A DNA stretch of 64,000 bases, from the NCBI GenBank assembly GCA_963834855.1, contig CAWIDH010000009.1, positions 1 through 64,000 on the forward strand, written 5' to 3'. Shown piece after piece: positions 57,081-64,000 of this stretch; position 1 is the first letter of the stretch; each line of letters starts with the position of its first letter. The stretch is from DATJKD01 sp963834855. Lineage in GTDB: Bacteria; Pseudomonadota; Gammaproteobacteria; Steroidobacterales; Steroidobacteraceae. Both the position numbers and the translations under genes were made by a program. The notes under the pieces were generated by a model that saw nothing but the letters and a program-made list of their open reading frames with translations, was not told the DNA's origin and did not search any database.

Positions 57081-57557
57081 ATGAATCACCGGCATCGCAG
57101 CGGGGACGACACGGATCGGGTTGCCGCCGGGATCAGGCTCGGGCCGCTCTCCGGGTATGTTGGGTTCATGTTGCGGCGCACCCAGACGGCGATCTTCTCC
57201 GACTTCATCGCGTCGCTCGGCGAGCTCGACCTCCGCCCCGCCCAGTACACGCTGCTCGAGGTGATCGACGCCAACCCGGGGCTGCGCCAGTCGGACGCGG
57301 CCGCGGCCCTCGGGATCCAGAAGGCGAATTTCGTGGCGCTGGTGCACGAGCTCGAGCGCAGATCACTCGTTCAGCGCCGGCGCTCGACGACGGACCGGCG
57401 CTCCTACTCGCTGTACCTGGGGCCGCGCGGCCGGCGCATGCTCGAGGCGGCGAGAGGTCTGCATGACGCGCAGGAGTCGCGGCTGGCCGAGCTGCTCGGC
57501 GCACAGGACCGCGAGCGGCTGCTGGCGCTCCTGAGCCGGCTCGCAGAACTGAGCTGA
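57081..57557 (+). CDS. MarR family regulator
   Basis: 158 residues from ATG 57081; longer in-frame codons upstream are not MarR-like. Winged HTH: LDLRPAQYTLLEVIDANPGLRQS, LGIQKANFVALVHELERR, STTDRRSYSLYLGPRG. Clearly related to the MarR protein at 30145 (same spacing, shared MLRR-Q--IF-DF start and ANFVA helix). It precedes the Nu-class GST gene by 30 bases on the same strand, so it may be autoregulated with that unit. Effector unknown; an aryl-CoA or phenolic acid is typical. Confidence 0.85.
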   Translation: MNHRHRSGDDTDRVAAGIRLGPLSGYVGFMLRRTQTAIFSDFIASLGELDLRPAQYTLLEVIDANPGLRQSDAAAALGIQKANFVALVHELERRSLVQRRRSTTDRRSYSLYLGPRGRRMLEAARGLHDAQESRLAELLGAQDRERLLALLSRLAELS

Positions 57558-57587
57558 CGAAGAGGGACGACGCAGGAGCTGTACCAG

Positions 57588-58292
57588 ATGCTGGACCTGT
57601 ACTACTGGCCGACGGGCAACGGCAAGAAGATCACGATCATGCTCGAGGAATGCGCGCTGCCGTACCGCGTGATCCCCGTCAACATCAACAAGGGCGACCA
57701 GCACACGCCCGAGTACGAGGCGATCAACCCGAATCGCAAGATGCCGTCGATCGTGGATCGCGACGTCGACGGCGAGCCACTCGTGATCTTCGAATCGGGC
57801 GCGATCCTGGAGTACCTGGGTGAGAAGACAGGGCGATTCCTGCCGCGCGATACGCGCGGTAAGTTCGGCGTGCTGCAGTGGGTGTACTGGCAGGTTGGCG
57901 GACTGGGTCCGAGCGCCGGTCAGGCGCACCACTTCCTGAGGTACTCGCCACAGAAGATCGAGTACGCGATGCATCGGTTCAGGGAGGAAGTGACGCGCCT
58001 GTACCAGGTGTTGGAGCGGCGGCTGGCCACCTTTGAGTATCTGGCCGGGGAGTACTCGATCGCGGACATCGCTTCCTGGCCCTGGGTCGCGCGCTGGGAA
58101 TGGCAGGGACAGAACCTCGAGGATTATCCGTCGGTCAAGCGCTGGTTCCGCGCGATAGAAGCGCGGCCAGCCGTGCAGCGGGCGCTCAAGGTCGGCGCCG
58201 ACTGGGCGGATTTCAACCGCCAGATGTCGGACGAGGACAAGAAGCGCCTGTTCAACCTGCGGGACGAGGACCTTGCCGGGTCCTCGTCCTGA
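57588..58292 (+). CDS. Nu-class glutathione S-transferase (YfcG/GSTNu-like)
   Basis: 234 residues. T9 and N11 (PTGNGKK) are the two glutathione-binding residues characteristic of YfcG-type Nu-class enzymes; INPNRKMPSIVD and FESGAILEYL (E69-S70) complete the GSH site. In Novosphingobium a Nu-class GST removes glutathione from the beta-etherase product, a LigG-like step. With LigF-like and LigD-like genes about 10 kb away, that lyase role is a good hypothesis. A general disulfide-reductase role is the alternative. AGGAG lies nine bases before the ATG. Intact. Confidence 0.83.
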   Translation: MLDLYYWPTGNGKKITIMLEECALPYRVIPVNINKGDQHTPEYEAINPNRKMPSIVDRDVDGEPLVIFESGAILEYLGEKTGRFLPRDTRGKFGVLQWVYWQVGGLGPSAGQAHHFLRYSPQKIEYAMHRFREEVTRLYQVLERRLATFEYLAGEYSIADIASWPWVARWEWQGQNLEDYPSVKRWFRAIEARPAVQRALKVGADWADFNRQMSDEDKKRLFNLRDEDLAGSSS

Positions 58293-58325
58293 CCGCGGAA
58301 CCGTGGGGTGGAAACCGGAGCGGAC

Positions 58326-59147
58326 GTGACGGTGACCAACGACGGCACGATCGCGGCGGACTTGCCGTACGCGGCAGCGATGACCGTCCGGCCGCGTTAT
58401 CACGCGAACGACACCTCGCGTGACGTGCTGGCGATCGAGCGGCTTGCCGTGCAGGTTGCCAACGCGCGCCGCTCCAACCCGCCGCCTTCGCTCGAGCGCG
58501 AAGGATTCGAGCTCTTCCGGCACGAGAGCGCGATCGCCGATTTCCGCGACCCCGCGATCGGCGAGCGCCACGCCCGCGAGATCCATGCGCTTCTCATGGA
58601 GTTGAGCGGCGCCGACGCGGTGGCCGTCGTTCCGCGCGGGGTTCTCCGCTTCGCCGAGCGCTCGCCCGAGAGCGGGCGACACGACAACTCGCGCCCGGCG
58701 CGGTTCGTTCACGTCGACGTCAGCGACGCCACGGCCGCGACCTTTGCCGCACAGTCGAATCCATTTCCGGATCGCCGCCTGCGGCGTTTCTGTCAGTACA
58801 ACGTCTGGCGCGCGCTCAGTCCGCCGCCGCAGGATACGCCGCTGGCCGTCTGCGATGCCCGGACGGTCGAGCCGGCGGACCTGGTGGCTGCCGACGCCAT
58901 CTTCGATTCCGCGAACGCACCGGAGTGGTCGTTCGAAGGCCTGGTCGTCCTCGGCAGCGCACGGCACCGCTGGTGGTACTTCCGTGACATGCATCGTGAC
59001 GAGGTGCTGGTGTTCAAGACCAACGACTCCGGCCCGTCGCGTGCGCACTGCGTGCCGCATGTCGCCGTCGACGATCCCGGCTGCCCGCCCGACATGCCGC
59101 CGCGGATGAGCATCGAGATGCGCGGCACCGCCTACTGGTATGAGTGA
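58326..59147 (+). CDS. CmcJ/NvfI/AsaB-like oxygenase family protein
   Basis: 273 residues from GTG 58326 (GGAG six bases upstream); 58308 is an alternative GTG. FVHVDVSDATA looks like the HxD metal pair of this family; a C-terminal FKTNDSGPSRAHCVPHVAVDDP holds the distal His and the terminal CFH-like region, and CQYNVWRALSPPPQDTPLAVCD is highly typical. Fungal and bacterial relatives act as Fe/2-oxoglutarate-like oxidases or hydroxylases in secondary metabolism. Directly follows the Nu-class GST gene, so it probably acts on a related small molecule. Reaction unknown. Intact. Confidence 0.72.
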   Translation: MTVTNDGTIAADLPYAAAMTVRPRYHANDTSRDVLAIERLAVQVANARRSNPPPSLEREGFELFRHESAIADFRDPAIGERHAREIHALLMELSGADAVAVVPRGVLRFAERSPESGRHDNSRPARFVHVDVSDATAATFAAQSNPFPDRRLRRFCQYNVWRALSPPPQDTPLAVCDARTVEPADLVAADAIFDSANAPEWSFEGLVVLGSARHRWWYFRDMHRDEVLVFKTNDSGPSRAHCVPHVAVDDPGCPPDMPPRMSIEMRGTAYWYE

Positions 59148-59233
59148 GACTGCTCGAGGGCGGCCGCCCGGCTTGCAGGCGCCGGTGCGCTGCAGCACGG
59201 CGCTCTCAGCTCAGGATCGACGGGGAGGCTGCC

Positions 59234-59593
59234 ATGCCTGAACGGGCTACCGGTGAGTTCTGGGCGCAACTGAAGCCGATTGCCAGCGTCTTCAAACCGG
59301 ACGCCCTGCCGGAGTCCTACGCGGCTAACGCCCCGACGGACGACGACCGCTATTACGTGCCAATCACGGAAACCGTGTCGTCGCGGCCGCTCTGGATCTC
59401 GCCGTCTGGTCGCCTACGCGCACAAGGGACCCCATGGCGCGTGTTCTTCAACGTCAAGGGGCCGCTGATCTGGCTCGACGAGGAGGGCAAGTCCATCGGG
59501 CACTTCGACGTCCACGACTACATCGCGATGGCGAAGTCGCATTACGAGAAGGTCGGGCTCGGCGCCGGCCTGATCGAGCAGCTGTTTCGCTGA
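59234..59593 (+). pseudogene. 2,4'-dihydroxyacetophenone dioxygenase-like cupin lacking its metal-binding core
   Basis: 119 residues from ATG 59234 (GGGAGG upstream). The N-terminal DDDRYYVPITETVSSRPLWI and C-terminal VKGPLIWLDEEGKSIGHFDV and HYEKVGLGAGLIEQLF match the two ends of DHAD-family cupins, but the family (about 170 residues) should have a beta-barrel of roughly 50-60 residues with His metal ligands between them; here the ends are joined by a short stretch (SGRLRAQGTPWRV). The frame is open, but the product should lack a metal centre. Either a real deletion, a shortened paralogue, or an assembly error. Confidence 0.65.
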
Positions 59594-59637
59594 GTTGAAC
59601 CGCGGCGGCGCGCTGCCGTTGCAGGGTCCATTCACCG

Positions 59638-60069
59638 ATGCCGATCACGCATCTCGAACACTTCCTGGTGCTCACCGACGACATCGAGGCGACGCGCGAT
59701 TTCTATCGCGACGTGCTCGGTCTTTCGGTCGGGCCGCGCCCGCCGCTTGGATTCGCGGGCTACTGGCTATATGCGGGCGGTTCGCCCTGCGTGCACATCG
59801 CCGAGCGCGCAAGCTACGCCGCGTCGTCCCTGCCTGCGGGCATCCCGGTCTCGGCGCGAGCACCGGGCACGGGTCCGTTCGACCACGCCGCGTTCATCGC
59901 GCGGGACTTCGACGAGATCTCCGCCCGACTTGCGCGGCACGGCGTGGCCGCGCACCTCAACGTCGTGCCAGGCAACGGACTCAGGCAGCTCTTCGTGCTC
60001 GACCCGAACGGCGTCAAGATCGAGATCAACATCCCGGCCGAGCCGTCTCCACATCGACCAGGAGCTTGA
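59638..60069 (+). CDS. VOC/glyoxalase-fold protein
   Basis: 143 residues, a single vicinal-oxygen-chelate domain pair: ITHLEHFLVLTDDIEATRDFYRDVLG with candidate metal His8, FDHAAFIARDFDE and a C-terminal LFVLDPNGVKIEINIP carrying the metal Glu. Members are glyoxalases, fosfomycin-type thiol transferases or extradiol dioxygenases. Its last 44 bases overlap the convergent alcohol dehydrogenase gene, which is rare and could mean that one of the 3' ends is shifted. Function not assigned. Confidence 0.78.
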   Translation: MPITHLEHFLVLTDDIEATRDFYRDVLGLSVGPRPPLGFAGYWLYAGGSPCVHIAERASYAASSLPAGIPVSARAPGTGPFDHAAFIARDFDEISARLARHGVAAHLNVVPGNGLRQLFVLDPNGVKIEINIPAEPSPHRPGA

Positions 60070-61087
60070 GCGCCTCCTGGCGGTGCAGCCGCTCGAACCC
60101 GTCATCGATGATCCGCTCGAGCGGGATGGTCGACACCCAGCCGTCGGTCGGGAACGTGCCCCCCGCCATCGCGTCGATCACGGCCGGGAAGTCGTTGCAC
60201 GACAAGGCCACGCCGGTGATCCGGACCTCGGGCATCAGCAGGTCCAGGGGTGCGATCTCGATCGGTTTCTCGTGAATTGCCACCACGACAAAGTTGCCGT
60301 CGATCATCGTTCCTTGCAGCCCGGCGCGGATGGCCGCCGGGACGCCCGCCGCATCGACCGATGCATGCGCCCCGCGGCCGCCGGTCAGGTCCCGAATGGC
60401 CGTGACGACATCGTCCTCGCGCGGGTCGAGCACCACCGGTGCGCCCAGTGCACGCATCACGTCGCGACGGAGCGGCGAGGGGTCACTGACGATCACCCGC
60501 ACGCCGCGCGCCCGCAGGACGAGGAAGACGCCGATGCCGATCGGACCGGCGCCATGCAGCGCGACCGTCTGGCCGGCTTCGACCTGGCAGCGGCGCACCG
60601 TGCTCCAGGCGATCGCCATCGGCTCGATGAGCGCGCCCTGCGCGGCCGAGAGCGTGGGCGGCAGCCGGTGCGCCATCGATCGGCGCACGACCGTGTACTC
60701 CGCGAGCCCGCCCCCTGCGCGGTTGTAGCCGTGGAACGCGAGCAGCGGGCAGTGGTTGTAGTGGCCGGCGCGACAGTCGAGGCAATGGCCGCAGGTCTCG
60801 ACGGGCTCGACCGCGACGCGGTCGCCGACCGCGAGATCCTCGACTCCTTCGCCGAGCGCAACCACCGAGCCACAGAGCTCGTGGCCGAAGATCACCGGAT
60901 TCTTGACGCCAGTGAGGGGATGCGGGTCCGTGCGGGTGGTGATCGGACCGGCGTAATACTCGTGCAGATCGCTGCCGCAGATCCCGTTGAAGTGGACGCG
61001 CAGCTTCACGTCGCCGGGGCGCGGTTCGGGCTCGGGCACGTCCTCGAGCCTGAGATCACACCGGCCATGAAAGACCGCGGCACGCAC
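60026..61087 (-). CDS. Zinc-dependent alcohol dehydrogenase (MDR; butanediol/sorbitol dehydrogenase-like)
   Basis: 353 residues, start GTG 61087. Catalytic zinc residues C37 and H69-E70 (GHEL), structural zinc cysteines C99, C102, C105 and C113, and a Rossmann motif GAGPIGIGV are all present. GICGSDLHEYY is typical of 2,3-butanediol and threonine dehydrogenase-like members. Placed 18 bases downstream of a TIM-barrel epimerase-like gene in a unit with an amidohydrolase. Overlaps the convergent VOC gene by 44 bases. Substrate unknown. Intact. Confidence 0.85.
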   Translation of the reverse strand: MRAAVFHGRCDLRLEDVPEPEPRPGDVKLRVHFNGICGSDLHEYYAGPITTRTDPHPLTGVKNPVIFGHELCGSVVALGEGVEDLAVGDRVAVEPVETCGHCLDCRAGHYNHCPLLAFHGYNRAGGGLAEYTVVRRSMAHRLPPTLSAAQGALIEPMAIAWSTVRRCQVEAGQTVALHGAGPIGIGVFLVLRARGVRVIVSDPSPLRRDVMRALGAPVVLDPREDDVVTAIRDLTGGRGAHASVDAAGVPAAIRAGLQGTMIDGNFVVVAIHEKPIEIAPLDLLMPEVRITGVALSCNDFPAVIDAMAGGTFPTDGWVSTIPLERIIDDGFERLHRQEALKLLVDVETARPGC

Positions 61088-61105
61088 GGGAAGCCGCCGT
61101 TTACA

Positions 61106-61967
61106 TCACGCGCCGAATTGCGCCCGCGTCGTGCGGTATGCGCGCTGCACGACCTCGTTAAGCGGCAACCCTTGGCGATGCGCGGCATTCAGCACCTCGA
61201 TGCCCCAGGGTCCGGAGTATCCCGCGCGCACCAGGCGGTCGACGAAACCGCGCACATCGAACTCGCCCTCGCCGCAGAACTGCCGGTGGCCGATGGTTTC
61301 CTCGTGCAGCGTCATGCCGGGCGGTGTCTTGAGATACCCGTCGTTGATCTCGATGCTTCCAAGGTGGCGCTCCGGAATCGCGGCGACGCGCTCGTAGGGA
61401 ATGCCGAGCTTGACGACGTGCCAGAGATCGATGCAGAGACCGCCGTTCGGCTGATCCGCGCCTTCGACCAGGGCGAGGGCATCCTCGAGTGAGTCGATCA
61501 CCGAGAAGGGCATCAGCTCGAAGACGATGCGCGTGCCATGGTCGGCCGCCTCGCGGCACAGCTGCGCGAAGGCATCGATGAGCTGCGGCATGCTCACGGG
61601 GGAGTCGAAGAAGTCGCCGACCTTGACGTGGCGGGCACCGAGCTCGCCGGCCGATTCGAGCAGCGTCCTGCGCAGCTGCGTCGGAAGCCGTCCTGCGCTC
61701 GCCGGGCGGCAGGAACCAGTCGGTGAGGAACTCGAGCTCGAGGTGGCGGATGCCGTTGTCCTCGAGCATGCGCCGCATCTCCGCGAGGCTGTGTCGCTCG
61801 CGGAGGTGCAGCAGGTCGGCATGCCAGAGGCCGAGCCCCGTGAATCCGGCCTTGGCCGCGGCCTCGGCGCGCTCGCGCAGTCCGAACGGGCTCCACTCGT
61901 GATCCGTGTGTGGCTCGGCCCCGCCGCAGATCGTCCAGTAGGAGGCGAGCAGCTCGGCGCGGCTCAT
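61106..61967 (-). CDS. Sugar-phosphate isomerase/epimerase-like TIM-barrel protein, frameshifted
   Basis: About 287 residues of the xylose isomerase-like (AP_endonuc_2) superfamily. ATG 61967 overlaps the upstream amidohydrolase stop (ATGA). N-terminal GLREKAEAAAKAG-type start and HLELEFLTDWFLPP; after a frame change near 61690 it continues LGARHVKVGDFF, TRIVFELMPFSVID, GLCIDLWHVVKLGI and SIEINDGYL, with the E, D and H metal ligands expected of the fold. Such proteins occur in 3-dehydroshikimate dehydratase-like (to protocatechuate) and myo-inositol routes; a dehydratase feeding protocatechuate is possible but unproven. Confidence 0.78.
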
Positions 61968-63478
61968 CGTGTACGCGCCTTCGCGACGTAACCGTAGCGC
62001 AGGTTGCTCCGCCGGGAGCCCTGCGCAAGGAACTCGCGCCGCATATCGGCGATGTGATCGTTTCGGATCTCGCCCTGCACGGCTGCGGGATCGAGGCCGT
62101 ACAGACGCGACGCGTTGCCTGCGAAGATCGCGTTCTTGACCGCGCCGTCGGCGGGGCCGAGCGGCGCAAAGCCGTGCTTCTTCTGCATGTCCTCGGGGAT
62201 CTCGAGCCGGCGCAGCGCCTCGATCTGCCACTGCGGGGAGCCCCACCAGACCGAGTCGGTGCCCCAGAGGACCTTGTCGCTGCCCATGCCCTTGATCAGC
62301 GTGCCGAGCAGCGCGGCGGCGAGGCGCGGATGCGTGACGGCGGTGTTCGCGAAGCAGGTGCCGAGCTCGGCGTAGACGTTCTTCACGCCGAACTTCGCCG
62401 GGATTTCCGCGAGATCGGTCACCCAGTCGATGCGGCCCGTGCTCTCGAACTGCGCGAGGCTCTGGTCGGGCAGCTCGATGAACGGCCGCAGCGCGGAGTG
62501 GTAGATCACGAACGTGATCTGCGGCCAGTCCCGGGCCGCCTTGCCGAGATCCCAGACCGTCGCGTGCTGCCAGATCGAGGGCCAGCTCTGCTCATAGTCC
62601 GCGGGGAGCAGGCCCTTGTGTATGCACACCGTCCGCACGCCCGCCTTCACCGCCTTCTCGTAGAACGGATAGACGAGCTTCTCGTCGTCGAGCCGCCAGT
62701 TGGAGCCCTTCTTCGTGAGGAAGATCGGGTCGCCGATCGTGTAGCCCTTCCAGCTATCGGGCCGCAGCGTCTCGATCGCGCGGTCCACCTCGTCGAGGAA
62801 CCCGGGCATCATCGGCTGGATGATCGAATGCGCGAGCATCCGCCGCGAGCCCGCGATCCGGTTAACCGCGGTGCGTGCGGCGATGATCTGGTCGTTCGTC
62901 AGGAACCGGTTGAAGGGATCGTCGACCGGCGCACCCGACAGCAACGCGACCTTCGTGTCGCTGTCGACGAAGATTTCCTTCACATAATTCGCGAACATGA
63001 AGCGGGTGAGATCGCCGGCGTTCTCGAGCGCCGGGTTCCAGTGCTGCTTCGCGAACTGCGCCAGACCGAGCAGCGCCTTCTGCCCGTAGTCTTCGCGCAC
63101 GAAGTGCGTCTGGCAGTCGATGACGAACTGGCCGGCGAGCGCCCCGGCGCGCTCGTCGGCGACGCCCGGCGTTGCGGCTTCCACCCGGCTCACCTCGAAC
63201 AGCGGTCCGAACACCTCGTTCATCGCGAGAAACGCGGCTGCCATGCCCGCGTTCGACGCAAGGAACTGCCGCCGTGTGAGGCCGTGCCGGGGTCCCAGCT
63301 CCTCAGCCAGGCGCCGCACGCGCCGCTCGACACTTCGCTGGTCAGGGGTTTGCGGCAGCGGCGTGAACTCACCGTTCGACACCACCTGCGTCGGAATAGG
63401 CGAGCGGAGCGAGATGGTTTCCGCCGGCCGCGTGCGTGTCAGGTCATCGTCGCTCAGGTACCGCATGATGTACGGCAT
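61964..63478 (-). CDS. Amidohydrolase (amidohydrolase_2) with buried Tat-like motif, paralogue B
   Basis: 504 residues, intact. Very similar over its whole length to the protein at 19240-20787, including TRRQFLASNAGMAAAFLAMNEVFGP near residue 70, VIDCQTHFVREDYGQ, FVIYHSALRPFIELPD and LWGTDSVWWGSPQWQIEALRRLEIP. By comparison with that paralogue, translation may begin at the internal ATG 63466 (MRYLSDDD). Here it heads a unit with the TIM-barrel and alcohol dehydrogenase genes. Substrate unknown. Confidence 0.86.
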   Translation of the reverse strand: MPYIMRYLSDDDLTRTRPAETISLRSPIPTQVVSNGEFTPLPQTPDQRSVERRVRRLAEELGPRHGLTRRQFLASNAGMAAAFLAMNEVFGPLFEVSRVEAATPGVADERAGALAGQFVIDCQTHFVREDYGQKALLGLAQFAKQHWNPALENAGDLTRFMFANYVKEIFVDSDTKVALLSGAPVDDPFNRFLTNDQIIAARTAVNRIAGSRRMLAHSIIQPMMPGFLDEVDRAIETLRPDSWKGYTIGDPIFLTKKGSNWRLDDEKLVYPFYEKAVKAGVRTVCIHKGLLPADYEQSWPSIWQHATVWDLGKAARDWPQITFVIYHSALRPFIELPDQSLAQFESTGRIDWVTDLAEIPAKFGVKNVYAELGTCFANTAVTHPRLAAALLGTLIKGMGSDKVLWGTDSVWWGSPQWQIEALRRLEIPEDMQKKHGFAPLGPADGAVKNAIFAGNASRLYGLDPAAVQGEIRNDHIADMRREFLAQGSRRSNLRYGYVAKARTR

Positions 63479-63612
63479 CTAGCCCCGCGTCGCTGCGCGG
63501 AACTCGATCGTGGCTGAAAAGATCCTCGACATCAGGAGCAATTGGTCATCGGGGGCAATTGGTCGTGGCCGATCCAACAGCTCCCACGAAGTGCGGCCGG
63601 GAGTCCACGTTC

Positions 63613-63664
63613 AATGAATAGCCATTCATTCATTCATTGCATTGCGCGTCGGACGCGGTACTAT
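63613..63664 (+). promoter_or_regulatory. TetR-gene promoter with adjoining palindromic operator
   Basis: AATGAAT (63613-63619) and ATTCATT (63624-63630) form an 18-bp palindrome with a four-base centre, followed by further ATTC repeats. A promoter-like TTGCAT (63637-63642) and TACTAT (63659-63664) are spaced by 16 bases just downstream. The palindrome fits a TetR dimer site controlling the gene that follows. Confidence 0.5.
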
Positions 63665-63720
63665 TGGGCCCATGCGCCCGCCCAGCGACACCTAAGTAGC
63701 TGATTTCACAGGAGTTGACA

Positions 63721-64000
63721 CTGACGACCGCGACCCCGCGCCGCGCAGCGGCGCGTCGCCATGCTGCGCCTCGGCGCCGCACCGCGCCCCCGGCTGAGCG
63801 CCGCGAGCAGCTGATCCGGGCGACCATCCGCTGCGTCGCCAACCGCGGCCTCGGCAGCACCACGATCGCGACCGTTGCGAAGGAAGCCGGGTTGAGCCAG
63901 GGGATCATCAACCTCCATTTCCAGAGCAAGGAACGCCTGCTCACGGAAACGCTTCGTTTCCTCGCGGACGAGTACCGGAACGCCTGCCACGCGGCGGTAG
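63721..64000 (+). CDS. TetR family regulator, N-terminal part (cut by window end)
   Basis: From about 63721 the frame reads TTATPRRAAARRHAAP, then the TetR DNA-binding domain: REQLIRATIRCVANRGLGST, TIATVAKEAGLSQGIINLHF and SKERLLTETLRFLADEY. This helix-turn-helix closely follows the BetI/TetR pattern. AGGAG (63710-63714) is six bases from a CTG at 63721, and zero bases from a TTG at 63715; no ATG or GTG is suitably placed, so the start is unusual or a base is wrong. The C-terminal ligand domain lies beyond the window. Confidence 0.8.
   Translation, partial: MTTATPRRAAARRHAAPRRRTAPPAERREQLIRATIRCVANRGLGSTTIATVAKEAGLSQGIINLHFQSKERLLTETLRFLADEYRNACHAAV

Overview
The window is GC-rich Pseudomonadota DNA. 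TonB-dependent receptors, PQQ dehydrogenases, GcvT-type O-demethylation and a RIO-type kinase of the PA4780 kind favour a gammaproteobacterium, but a sphingomonad-like donor for the catabolic genes cannot be excluded. No rRNA, tRNA, CRISPR array, transposase or phage gene was seen. Almost everything points to catabolism of lignin-derived aromatics.

Layout. (1) 0.2-9.1 kb: a TonB receptor, a GntR/FCD regulator with paired VanR-like operator sites, a LigM/DesA-type O-demethylase, a fused gallate dioxygenase (DesB/GalA type), an aldehyde dehydrogenase and a MetF-like reductase that would recycle the methyl-THF made by O-demethylation. (2) 10.2-17.1 kb, minus strand: a tightly coupled operon, transcribed ligK-ligU-(NAD-binding protein)-ligJ-ligI-ligA-ligB-ligC, encoding the whole protocatechuate 4,5-cleavage pathway to pyruvate plus oxaloacetate. 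It faces a LysR regulator with two HTH domains. (3) 18.5-26.1 kb: alpha/beta hydrolase, Tat-motif amidohydrolase, PQQ dehydrogenase with a haem site, TPR/TonB-C protein and an aromatic-acid MFS transporter. (4) 26.2-30 kb: LigD-like dehydrogenase, lignostilbene-type dioxygenase and MFS transporter. (5) 30.1-39.3 kb: MarR regulator, hydratase/3-hydroxyacyl-CoA dehydrogenase, amidohydrolase, MFS, acetoacetyl-CoA synthetase-like ligase and an MDR dehydrogenase. This set resembles a Cou-type hydroxycinnamate side-chain pathway. A 640-bp giant imperfect palindrome lies between the convergent ligase and dehydrogenase genes. (6) 39.5-46.8 kb: ALDH remnant, lipoprotein PQQ/cytochrome dehydrogenase, AEC carrier, second TonB receptor and aspartyl protease. 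(7) 46.8-51.2 kb: two beta-etherase-like GSTs, a second LigD-like dehydrogenase and a ThDP enzyme. (8) 51.4-64 kb: RIO kinase, UDG-fold protein, LigW-like decarboxylase, ALDH, AraC and MarR regulators, Nu-class GST, CmcJ-like oxygenase, remnant DHAD-type cupin, VOC protein, Zn-alcohol dehydrogenase, TIM-barrel protein, a second Tat-motif amidohydrolase and a TetR gene cut by the window edge.

How it may work together: TonB receptors and MFS carriers import aromatics. LigD-like, LigE/F-like and Nu-GST proteins would open beta-O-4 dimers, the carotenoid-oxygenase-family enzyme would split stilbenes, and LigW would decarboxylate 5-carboxyvanillate. LigM demethylates vanillate-type products, and LigABCIUJK plus the gallate dioxygenase take protocatechuate and gallate to central metabolism.

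Caution: about fifteen genes carry one or more frameshifts, some clearly single-base, beside perfectly intact neighbours. Base-level assembly error is the simplest explanation. Three copies of a dispersed hairpin repeat lie at gene 3' ends.
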